DNA from: Myxococcus sp. RHSTA-1-4
GTDB lineage: Bacteria; Myxococcota; Myxococcia; Myxococcales; Myxococcaceae
Assembly (NCBI RefSeq): GCF_020037125.1
Contig: NZ_JAIQDG010000043.1
Coordinates: forward strand, 1-64,000
Direction of reading: 5' to 3'
DNA length: 64,000 bases
The position numbers and the translations under genes were made by a program. The first letter of the stretch is position 1, and every line of letters starts with the position of its first letter. The notes below the pieces were generated by a model. It did not search any database and was not told where the DNA came from. It worked only from the letters and a program-made list of their open reading frames with translations. Of the stretch, positions 52,542-61,700 are shown in pieces.

Positions 52542-53599
52542 AGGAGTCCCTGCCCGGCCTCGGCGCGCGCTCGCGCCGGCCCGTGAAGCTCTCCAGGTCG
52601 GAGATGATCACCACGCGCCTGCCCGACGGCGAGGCGTACCCGCTCATCCTCGAGCCCCGCGTGGAGGGGCTGGAGCTGGTGCAGTGGGCCCGGGAGAACC
52701 GCGCGTACCTCGAAGAGGAGCTGACGCGCGTGGGCGGGCTGATGCTGCGCGGCTTCCGCATGGAGGGCGTGGACGGCTTCGCGGACTTCGTGCGTGTCAC
52801 GTCGGGCGCGCCGCTGGCCTATACGGAGCGGTCCTCCCCGCGCGAGGTGGTCAAGGACCAGGTCTACACCTCGACGTCGCACCCGTCTGACCAGGAAATC
52901 TTTCCGCACACCGAGCAGTCCTACAACCTGACGTTCCCGCAGAAGATCTACTTCCACTGCGTCACCCCGCCGGCCGAGAGAGGCGCCACGCCCATCGCCT
53001 GCACGCGCCGCATCCTGCGCGAGCTGCCTCGCGAGGTGGTGGAGCGCTTCCTGGCCCACGGCTACCGCTACGTGCGCAACTTCGGCGAGGGGCTCGGCCT
53101 GTCGTGGCAGGAGGCCTTCCAGACGAAGGACCGCGCGGAGGTGGAGCGCTACTGCACCGAGAACCAGATTGAGTTCCAGTGGCTCGGCCAGGACCGCCTG
53201 CGCACCAGCCAGAAACGCCGCTGCGTGGCCCGGCATCCCATCTCCGGTGAGCTGGCGTGGTTCAACCACGCCACGTTCTTCCACGTCAGCACCCTGGAGG
53301 CGGAGCTGGTGGCCCACCTTCGCGCCCTCTACGGCGAGGAGGACATGCCCAACAACACCTTCTACGGCGATGGCTCGCCCATCGAGCCGGAGGTGCTGGA
53401 GCTGCTGCGCGCCGCCTACCGGCGGGCTCGGGTGTCGGTGCCGTGGCGTAAGGGGGACGTGATGCTGCTGGACAACATGCTGATGGCCCACGGCCGCGAG
53501 CCCTTCAAGGGGGAGCGCCTGGTGGTGGTGGCCATGGCGGATCCACGGCGCTGGGCGGACGTGGCTTTCGACGGCCCGCTTCCGGCCCTGGCGGGCTGA
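52538..53599 (+). CDS. SyrP-like Fe(II)/2-oxoglutarate dioxygenase 1
   Basis: 353-residue TauD/TfdA-family enzyme. The metal-binding H-x-E lies in FPHTEQSY (about residue 125), with the distal His in MLMAHGREPF (about 318) and a 2-oxoglutarate-binding Arg in the following KGERLVVVAM. The FNHATFFH and FYGDGSPIEPE blocks are typical of the SyrP group, which hydroxylates aminoacyl residues, often Asp, at the beta carbon while bound to a carrier protein. The ATG overlaps the FAAL gene stop. It is a clear paralogue of the next gene. Targets could be the Asp-like or Glu-like residues of this locus; which one is inference. Confidence 0.88.
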   Translation: MKESLPGLGARSRRPVKLSRSEMITTRLPDGEAYPLILEPRVEGLELVQWARENRAYLEEELTRVGGLMLRGFRMEGVDGFADFVRVTSGAPLAYTERSSPREVVKDQVYTSTSHPSDQEIFPHTEQSYNLTFPQKIYFHCVTPPAERGATPIACTRRILRELPREVVERFLAHGYRYVRNFGEGLGLSWQEAFQTKDRAEVERYCTENQIEFQWLGQDRLRTSQKRRCVARHPISGELAWFNHATFFHVSTLEAELVAHLRALYGEEDMPNNTFYGDGSPIEPEVLELLRAAYRRARVSVPWRKGDVMLLDNMLMAHGREPFKGERLVVVAMADPRRWADVAFDGPLPALAG

Positions 53600-53646
53600 G
53601 CGGCACGGCAGGGAACGGCAGGTCGCGACAAACAAAAGGGGAGGAC

Positions 53647-54699
53647 ATGACAAGCAAACCCAACATCGGTGGCCCCGCCATTTCCGCGCGCCGTCGCGCG
53701 CCCGTGAAGGTCTCCGCCACGTCCCTGGTGAAGGTGGGCAGCCTGCCGGGCGCCGAGGGCTTCCCCCTGGTGGTGGAGCCCAACCTGGAGGGGCTGGACC
53801 CCGCGGACTGGGCCCGGAACCACAAGGCGTGGCTGGACGAGAAGCTGCTGGAGTCCGGCGCCATCCTCTTCCGCGGCTTCCGCGTGCCGGACGCGTTCGC
53901 CTTCCGCGACTTCGTGGGCGCGCTGAGCAGCGACCTGCTGGACTACGTGGAGCGCGCGGCCCCCCGCTCCCAGGTGGCCCCCAACGTCTTCACCTCCACC
54001 GAGTTCGCGGCGGACCAGATCATCCCGCTGCACCACGAGATGTCGTACTCCCACAACTGGCCCTGCCGGCTGTGGTTCTACTGCGACGTGCCCTCCCCCG
54101 TCGGCGGCGCCACGCCCCTGGCGCCGGAGCGGCTGGTCACCTCGCGCATCCCGGACGACATCAAGCAGCGCTTCCTCGAGAAGAAGGTCATGTACGTCCG
54201 CAACTACGGCGAGGGCGTGGACCTGCCGTGGCAGGACGCCTTCCAGACGCAGGACCGCGCGGAGGTGGAGCGCTACTGCCGGAGCTGCGGCATGACCTAC
54301 GAGTGGCGTGACGGCGACCGGCTGCGCACACGCGCCATCCGCCAGGTCATGGCCACCCACCCGCGCACCGGCGAGTCGCTGTGGTTCAACCACGCGCCCA
54401 TCTTCCACGAGACCAACCTGGCCCCCGAGGTGCGCGAGGGGCTGCGCGCCCAGTTCCGGCCCGACGAGATGCCGCGCAACGCCTTCTACGGCGACGGCAG
54501 CCCGCTGGAGCCCGAAGTGCTGGACCGCATCCGCCGCGTCTACGACGAGGCCACCGTGCGCTTCCCCTGGCAGCAGGGCGACATGCTCATGGTGGACAAC
54601 TTCCTCGCGGTCCACGGGCGCGACCCCTTCGAGGGTGAGCGCTCCATCCTGGTCTCCATGGCCGAGCTGTACGTCAGCCCCGACGTGGTCCCCGCGTAG
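53647..54699 (+). CDS. SyrP-like Fe(II)/2-oxoglutarate dioxygenase 2
   Basis: 350-residue paralogue of the preceding gene. The metal motif H-x-E is visible in LHHEMSYSHNW (about residue 129), which is closer to SyrP and related aspartyl hydroxylases than the first copy; the distal His is in FLAVHGRDPF (about 323) with the Arg in EGERSILVSM. GGGGAGG lies just upstream of the ATG and the spacer is 47 bp. The tandem pair has kept all core residues in both copies, so both are likely active, possibly on different carrier-bound residues or at different positions. Confidence 0.9.
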   Translation: MTSKPNIGGPAISARRRAPVKVSATSLVKVGSLPGAEGFPLVVEPNLEGLDPADWARNHKAWLDEKLLESGAILFRGFRVPDAFAFRDFVGALSSDLLDYVERAAPRSQVAPNVFTSTEFAADQIIPLHHEMSYSHNWPCRLWFYCDVPSPVGGATPLAPERLVTSRIPDDIKQRFLEKKVMYVRNYGEGVDLPWQDAFQTQDRAEVERYCRSCGMTYEWRDGDRLRTRAIRQVMATHPRTGESLWFNHAPIFHETNLAPEVREGLRAQFRPDEMPRNAFYGDGSPLEPEVLDRIRRVYDEATVRFPWQQGDMLMVDNFLAVHGRDPFEGERSILVSMAELYVSPDVVPA

Positions 54700-54746
54700 C
54701 GGACCCCACCGCATTGCCCTTTCCCTGATTCTGGAGTGACAACACG

Positions 54747-57700
54747 ATGAGCATCGACGAGATCGAGGGCTATCCCCTCTCCGCCGAGCAGCGGCGCCTC
54801 TGGGCCGCGGGCGGCCAGTCCGGAACGCAGCGGGTTCGCGCGGAGGTTTCCATCGAGGGGCCCCTGCGGGTGGACGCTCTCGAGCGGGCCGTGGCCGACG
54901 CGAGCCAGCGGTTCGAGGTCCTCCGCACCCGGCTGGTGCGGCTGGCCGGCATGAGCACGCCCCTCCAGGCCGTGGCGGACACCTCCGTCCACGTGCACAA
55001 GGGAGGCCCCCTGCCGGAGGCCACGCCGGACTCCTCGGCAGAGAGTCCGCTGCGGTGCGCGCTGGTGCAGGAGGGGCCCGAGCGTCACCGGCTCTGGCTG
55101 GAGCTGCCCGCGCTGTGCATGGACGCCTTCGCGCTGCGCGACCTGGTGGCCGCCATCGGCCGTGCCTACGCGGGTGGAAGCGACGAGGGTGAGCCCCTCC
55201 AGTACATCGACTACGCGGACTGGCAGCGCGAGTTCCTGGCCGGCGAGGACAAGGCCGAGGCCGCCGCGTACTGGCGCCGGCTGGCGGAGTCCATCCCCTC
55301 CCCCTCCACGCTGCCCTATGAGCGCAAGGAGGGCGCGCGCACGGCGGGGCCCTTCCGCGTGCTGGAGGCCGAGGTGGACGCCCCCGAGCAGGTGCGCGCG
55401 CTGGCGCGCCGCTTCGGCGTGGACGAGGCCACGCTGGCGCACGCCGCCTTCCAGGTGCTGCTGTGGCGGCTGACGGGCAACAGCCCGGTGGTCTCCGCGC
55501 GCCGCTTCGACGGCCGCGCCTACGAGCAGCTCGAGGGCGCGCTCGGCACCTTCGCGCGCTCGCTGCCGGTGGTGACGCCCATTCCCCAGGACTACCGGCT
55601 GGCGGACCTGCTGGAGCCGCTGCGCCAGACGAACGCCGCGCACCTGAAGCACGCCATCGCCTTCGACGCGGACACCTGGCCGTCGCTGGTGCCGTCCCCC
55701 GCGCAGGCTCCGTGTGCCTTCCGCTTCGTGTCCTGGCCGGACGCGGAGCATGGCGGCGCGCGCTTCCACCTGGAGCGCCTGGAGGCCCACGAGGACGTGG
55801 CGGGCCTGATGCTCGCGCTCACGGATGACGGCCGCCGCCTCGCGCTGCGCCTGGACTACGACTCCGGCCGCTTCGCGGAATCGGACATGCGGCGCTTCCT
55901 CCGGGCCTACCGCGTCCTGCTGGCCGACCTGTGCGCGCACCCCGAGGCCCGGCTGGTGACGCTGCGCCTCATCGACGCGGAGGAGGAGCGCCGCATCGTG
56001 CGCGAGTGGAACGCCACCGCGCTGCCCGGGGACACCACCTGCGTGCACGAGCGGTTCGCGGCCTTCGCCGCCTCGCAGCCGGACGCACCCGCCGTGGTCT
56101 GCGAGGGCACCCGCATCACGTTCCGCGAGGCCAACCGGCGCGCCAACCAGCTCGCGTGGCACCTGCGCTCGCTGGGCGTGAAGACGGGGGACGCCGTTGG
56201 CCTGTGCCTGCCGCGCTCGGTGGACGCCATCGTCGCCCTGCTGGGCATCCTCAAGGCGGGCGCGGCCTACGTGCCGCTCGACCCGGAGCTGCCGTCGAAG
56301 CGGCTCGCCTTCATCCTGGAGAACACCCGCGCTCCCATCGCCGTCACCACGGCCGAGCTGGAGGGCAGGCTGGAGGGCTTCACCGGCACCCGCGTGCGTC
56401 TGGACGCGGACGCGGCGGCGCTGGCGTCGAAGAGCGACGCGGACCCGAAGGTTCCGGTGGACCCGGAGCACCTCGCGTACTTCCTCTACACCTCCGGCTC
56501 CAGCGGCCAGCCCAAGGGCGTCATGGTGCGCCACGGCGGGCTGGCGAACCTGGGCGTGGCGCTGGAGCAGGCCATCTACCGCGGGCGCGGCGCCCGGCTG
56601 GCGGTGGGCCTCAATGCCCCGCTGGCCTTCGACGCCTCCGTGAAGCAGGTCATCCAGGTGTGCCAGGGCCACACGCTCCATGTGCTCACCGACCGCATCC
56701 GTCTGGATGGGAAGGCCCTGGCGGCCTACCTGCGGGAGAACCCGCTGGACGTCCTGGACCTCACGCCCACCCAGCTCCGGCTGCTGCTGGAGAACGAGGA
56801 CGGCGTGCCGCTGAGCCAGATGCCGGTGCTGCTGCTGGGCGGCGAGGCCATCGACCCGGCCCTCTGGAAGCGGCTCGCCGAGGGCGGCCGTGGCGCCTAC
56901 AACCTCTACGGCCCCACCGAGTGCACGGTGGACACGGCCGTGGCACCCGTCACGCTCGCGGCCTCCGAGCCGACCATCGGCGGTCCGCTGGCGAACGTGC
57001 GGGTGTACGTGCTGGACGCGGGGCTGCGGCCCGTGCCCGTGGGCGTGCCGGGTGAGCTGTACATCGGCGGCGCTCAGGTGGCGCGCGGTTACTGCGGCCG
57101 GCCGGACCTGTCCGCGGAGCGCTTCCTGCCGGATCCGTTCAGCGACACGCCGGGCGCGCGGATGTACCGCAGCGGCGACGTGATGCGCTTCACCGAGAAC
57201 GGCCAGCTCGTCTTCCTGGGCCGCGCCGACTTCCAGGTGAAGGTGCGCGGCTTCCGCATCGAGCTGGAGGAGATCGAGCAGTGCCTGGGCACCCACCCGG
57301 CGGTGAAACACGCCGCGGTGACGGCACGGGACGACGCCCAGGGCGACCGCCAGCTGGTGGCGTACGTCGTCCCCCGGCGCCGCCATGCCGCGCGCCTGGA
57401 CAAGCACGCCCGCTACCCGCTCCCGAACGGGATGGCCGTCCTCCACCAGAACAAGAACGAGACGGACTACCTCTACCGCGAGCTGTTCCAGGAGCGCCTC
57501 TACATCCGCCACGGCGTCCAGCTGCCGGCAGAGGGCGTCATCTTCGACGTCGGCGCGAACATCGGCATGTTCTCCCTGTTCGCCAGCGTGAACTCACCGG
57601 CGTGCCGCGTGTACGCCTTCGAGCCGCTCCCGCCCCTGTACGAGACGGTCACCGCGAACGCCGAGCTGTACGGCCCCCGCGTGAAGGCCTTCCCGTTTGG

Positions 57701-58775
57701 CCTCTCCAACCACGAGCACTCGTCGACGTTCACCTTCTACAGCCGCTACACGATGATGTCCGGCCGCAGCGAGTACGCCAACGCGGAGGACGAGGTGAAC
57801 GTCATCAAGACGTTCCTCCGCAACCAGCGCTCCGCGGGGGACGCGTCGGCGGAGACGCTGCTGCTCAACGCGGACGAGCTGCTGGAGGGGCGCTTCGCCG
57901 AGGAGCGCCACACGGTGCGGCTGCGCCGCCTGTCCGACGTCATCCGCGAGGAGGGCGTGGACCGCATCGACCTGCTCAAGGTGGACGTGCAGCGCGCGGA
58001 GCTGGACGTGCTGGAGGGCATCGACGCGGAGCACTGGCCCATGATCCGCCAGGTCGTCATGGAGGTGCACGACGCCCGGGGCCATGCCAGCGAGGGCCGC
58101 GTGCAGCGGGTGACGAAGCTGCTGGAGGAGCGCGGCTTCCGCGTGCAGGTGGACCAGGATCCGCTGCTCCAGGGCACGGACCGGCACAACCTCTACGCGT
58201 GGCGCGAGAACCAGCCGGTGATGCCGGCGCCGGCCTCCGCCGCGGTGGACCCGCGGGAGCTGGCCCCCCTGCTCACCGCCGACGCGGTGCGCGCGCACCT
58301 CAAGCAGGTGCTGCCGGAGTTCATGCTGCCTCGGCACGTGGTGCTGATGGACGAGCTGCCCCTCACCCTCACCGGCAAGGTGAACCGCCAGGCCCTGCCG
58401 GCGCCGGAGGCCGTGGCCACGGAGGCGCGCGCCAGCTACGTGGAGCCGCGCAACGACCTGGAGCGCCGCATCGCCGCCATCTTCGCCGAGGTGCTGAAGG
58501 TGGAGCGCGTGGGCATCAATGACCACTTCTTCGACCTGGGCGGGCACTCGCTGCTGCTGGTGCAGGCCCACAACCGCATCAGCAAGGCGCTGGGCGCGCA
58601 GCTCTCCATGCTGGACCTCTTCCGCCACCCGACGGTGGCCTCGCTCGTCACCTTCCTGGACGCGGGCAAGGCGCAGCCCCAGGAGAAGGCCGAGGACGTG
58701 GACGAGGCCGCCCGCCGCCGGGTGGAAGCGATGAAGCGCCAGAAGGACCGCAGCAAGTCTCGGGGGGACACATGA
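54747..58775 (+). CDS. NRPS with interrupted A domain: degenerate C - A(FkbM methyltransferase) - T
   Basis: 1342 residues. The N-terminal 430 residues align with C domains (LSAEQRRLW near 9), but the catalytic HHxxxDG position reads PALCMDA (about 122-128): both His are lost, only the Asp remains, so it is probably inactive. The A domain has TSGSSG near 583 and pocket DAKDLGLVD(K), close to Glu codes. Between the A8 region (KVRGFRIELEEIE near 832) and A10 (LTGKVNRQALP near 1208) sits an FkbM-type methyltransferase (about 885-1150; VIFDVGANIGMFSL near 931, LLKVDVQRAELDVLEG). FkbM enzymes are mostly O-methyltransferases, so side-chain O-methylation, perhaps of a hydroxyl added by the neighbouring dioxygenases, is a reasonable inference. 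The T domain (GGHSL near 1265) ends the protein. The stop overlaps the PKS start. Confidence 0.93.
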   Translation: MSIDEIEGYPLSAEQRRLWAAGGQSGTQRVRAEVSIEGPLRVDALERAVADASQRFEVLRTRLVRLAGMSTPLQAVADTSVHVHKGGPLPEATPDSSAESPLRCALVQEGPERHRLWLELPALCMDAFALRDLVAAIGRAYAGGSDEGEPLQYIDYADWQREFLAGEDKAEAAAYWRRLAESIPSPSTLPYERKEGARTAGPFRVLEAEVDAPEQVRALARRFGVDEATLAHAAFQVLLWRLTGNSPVVSARRFDGRAYEQLEGALGTFARSLPVVTPIPQDYRLADLLEPLRQTNAAHLKHAIAFDADTWPSLVPSPAQAPCAFRFVSWPDAEHGGARFHLERLEAHEDVAGLMLALTDDGRRLALRLDYDSGRFAESDMRRFLRAYRVLLADLCAHPEARLVTLRLIDAEEERRIVREWNATALPGDTTCVHERFAAFAASQPDAPAVVCEGTRITFREANRRANQLAWHLRSLGVKTGDAVGLCLPRSVDAIVALLGILKAGAAYVPLDPELPSKRLAFILENTRAPIAVTTAELEGRLEGFTGTRVRLDADAAALASKSDADPKVPVDPEHLAYFLYTSGSSGQPKGVMVRHGGLANLGVALEQAIYRGRGARLAVGLNAPLAFDASVKQVIQVCQGHTLHVLTDRIRLDGKALAAYLRENPLDVLDLTPTQLRLLLENEDGVPLSQMPVLLLGGEAIDPALWKRLAEGGRGAYNLYGPTECTVDTAVAPVTLAASEPTIGGPLANVRVYVLDAGLRPVPVGVPGELYIGGAQVARGYCGRPDLSAERFLPDPFSDTPGARMYRSGDVMRFTENGQLVFLGRADFQVKVRGFRIELEEIEQCLGTHPAVKHAAVTARDDAQGDRQLVAYVVPRRRHAARLDKHARYPLPNGMAVLHQNKNETDYLYRELFQERLYIRHGVQLPAEGVIFDVGANIGMFSLFASVNSPACRVYAFEPLPPLYETVTANAELYGPRVKAFPFGLSNHEHSSTFTFYSRYTMMSGRSEYANAEDEVNVIKTFLRNQRSAGDASAETLLLNADELLEGRFAEERHTVRLRRLSDVIREEGVDRIDLLKVDVQRAELDVLEGIDAEHWPMIRQVVMEVHDARGHASEGRVQRVTKLLEERGFRVQVDQDPLLQGTDRHNLYAWRENQPVMPAPASAAVDPRELAPLLTADAVRAHLKQVLPEFMLPRHVVLMDELPLTLTGKVNRQALPAPEAVATEARASYVEPRNDLERRIAAIFAEVLKVERVGINDHFFDLGGHSLLLVQAHNRISKALGAQLSMLDLFRHPTVASLVTFLDAGKAQPQEKAEDVDEAARRRVEAMKRQKDRSKSRGDT

Positions 58776-61700
58776 GCGGCAACATGGAGCAGGAGGGGCT
58801 GGAGGGCATCGCGGTCGTCGGCATGGCGGGCCGCTTCCCCGGCGCGGGGGACGTGGACACGTACTGGCGCAACCTCTGCGCGGGCGTGGAGTCCATCCGC
58901 TTCTATTCCGAGGAGGAGCTGCGCGAGGCGGGCGTGTCCCCCGAGCTGCTGGCGGACCCGTCCTACGTCCGGGCCAACGCGGCCCTGGACGGCGTGGAGC
59001 TGTTCGACGCCGCCTTCTTCGGGATGAACCCGGGTGTGGCGCAGATCACCGACCCGCAGCAGCGCGTGTTCCTGGAGGTGGCGTGGCACGCGCTGGAGCA
59101 CGCGGGCTACGACGCGGAGCGCTTCCAGGGTGACATCGGCGTCTTCGGCGGGCTCAGCATCAACACGTACCTGCTGGAGAACCTGGCCACCAACCGGCAG
59201 CTCATCGAGTCACACGGCTTCCTGCAGGCGGCCATCGCCAACCGCGGCGACCACCTGGCCACGCTGACGGCGTACAAGCTCAACCTGCGCGGTCCCGCCT
59301 TCACCGTGCAGAGCACCTGTTCCACCGCCATGTCCGCGGTGCACCTGGCGTGTCAGGCCCTGCTCTCGTACCAGACGGACATGGCGCTGGCGGGTGGCGT
59401 CTCCGTACGAGTGCCGCAGACCATGGGCTACCTCTTCCAGGAGGGAGGCGTGGCCTCGCCGGACGGGCACTGCCGTCCCTTCGACGCGAAGGCCAAGGGC
59501 ACCGTCTTCGGCAGCGGCGCCGGCGTGGTGGTGCTCAAGCGGCTGGAGGACGCGATTGCCGCGGGGGACACCATCCACGCGGTCATCCGCGGCTCGGCGG
59601 CCAACAACGACGGCACCGCCAAGATTGGCTACACCGCGCCCTCGTCCGAGGGCCAGCGCCGCGCCATCAGCATGGCCCTGGCGGTGGCGGGCGTGCACCC
59701 GGACACCGTGGGCTACGTGGAGTGCCATGGCACCGGCACGGTGCTGGGCGACCCGATTGAAATCGAGGCGCTCACCCACGCGTTCGGCGCCAAGACGCAG
59801 CGCAAGCAGTTCTGCGCCATCGGCTCGGTGAAGAGCAACGTCGGTCACCTGGACACGGCGGCCGGAATCGCCGGACTCATCAAGACGGTGCTGTGCCTGG
59901 AGCACAAGCAGCTCCCGCCCACGCTCCACTTCGAGTCCCCCAACCCCGCCATCGACTTCGCGCAGAGCCCCTTCTATGTGAATGCGAAGCTGACCGACTG
60001 GCCCCGGCCGGAGAAGCACCCGCGCCGCGCCGGGGTGAGCTCGTTCGGCATTGGCGGTACCAACGTTCACCTGGTGCTGGAGGAGGCCCCGCCCCTGCCG
60101 TCGCGGCGGCAGGCCGACGGCTGGCACACGCTGGTGCTGTCCGCGCGCACCGCGAGCGCGCTGGAGGCGCGGACGGACCAGCTCCGCAAGTACCTCGCCG
60201 CGCACCCGGAGCTGGACATCGGTGACGTGGCCTACACGCTCCAGCTCGGGCGCAAGCCCTTCGAGTTCCGGCGCGCCCTCACCTGCCGCTCGCTGGCGGA
60301 CGCGGTGGACATGCTGGAGCGCCTGCCCACCGACCGCACCTTCACGGGACGGGTGGACGGCAATGCCCGCGCCGTGGCCTTCCTCTTCCCGGGCGTGGGC
60401 AGCCAGCACCTGGGCATGGCGCGCGAGCTGTACGACGCGCTGCCCGTCTTCCGCGAGCACCTGGACGCGTGTCTGGCGAAGATCGACGCGGAGCTGGGCA
60501 TGGACCTGCGCCCCATCCTCTTCCCCCGGTTCGGGGCGGAGGCCCAGGCGGCGGAGGCGCTCACGTGGACGCACGTGGCCGAGCCCGCGCTCTTCGCGGT
60601 GGAGATGGCCCTGGCCCGGACGTGGATGGCCTGGGGCGTGCGCCCGCGCGCGGTGATGGGCGAGGGAATCGGCGAGTACGCCGCCGCCTGCGTCGCGGGC
60701 GTGGTGTCGTTCGAGGACGCCGTCTACATGGTGGCCCTGCGCAGCCGCCTGCTGAAGCGCCTGCCCGAGGGAGCCATGACGCTGGTCATGCTGCCCGAGG
60801 CGGAGCTGGAGGGACTGCTGCCCGCGCACGGCCTGTCGCTGGCGTGGGTGGGCCGGCCGTCGGTGTGCACGGTCTCCGGGCCGCGCGCCGGCATCGAGGC
60901 GCTGGAGGCGGAGCTGCGTCGTCGCGGCGCCACCTTCCGTCGGCTCGCGGGAGACAGGGCGCTCCAGTCGCCCGCGGTGGACAGCCTCACCGGAGAGATG
61001 TCCGCGGCGCTGCGCCGCGTCTCCTTCCGCGCGCCCGAGGTGCCCCTCTTCTCCGGCGTCACCGCCGCGTGGGCGAGCGGCCCGGAGCTGGCGGAGCCCT
61101 CGTGGTGGGCGTCGCAGCTCCGCCGCACGCTGCGCCTCTCCCCGGGCATCGAGGCGCTGTTCCAGGAGCCGGACCGGCTGCTGGTGGAGGTGGGCCCGGG
61201 CCGTACGTGGCTCAACATCGCCCGGCTGCACCCCGCGAAGTCGCCGCGGCAGGTGGTGCTGGGCTCGCTCGTGCAGGACACGAAGGAGCCCTCGGAGCCG
61301 TGCGCGCTGATGGCCGCGCTCTCGCGCCTGTGGATGTACGGCGGCGAGGTGGACTGGGCCGGACACCACGCGGGCGCGGAGCGGCGGCGCATCCCCCTGC
61401 CGCAGTACCCCTTCGAGCGCCAGCGCCTCTGGCTGGAGCCGGCACGGCAGGCCCCCGCGCGCCAGCAGCAGGAGGACACGCTGCCCCCGCGCCGGGTGGA
61501 CCCCGCGGACTGGTTCTTCGTCCCCTCGTGGAAGCGGACGGCGCCCGCCACGGCGCTCGCGCGGGACGCGGAGGTGGTGCTGCTCTTCACCGACGCCTTC
61601 GGCCTGGGCGAGCTGCTGGCCACCCGGCTGGAGCAGCGCGGCCACACCGTGCTGCGCGTCCAGCGTGGCACGCATGGCGGCTCGCCGGCGGAGGGCCGCT

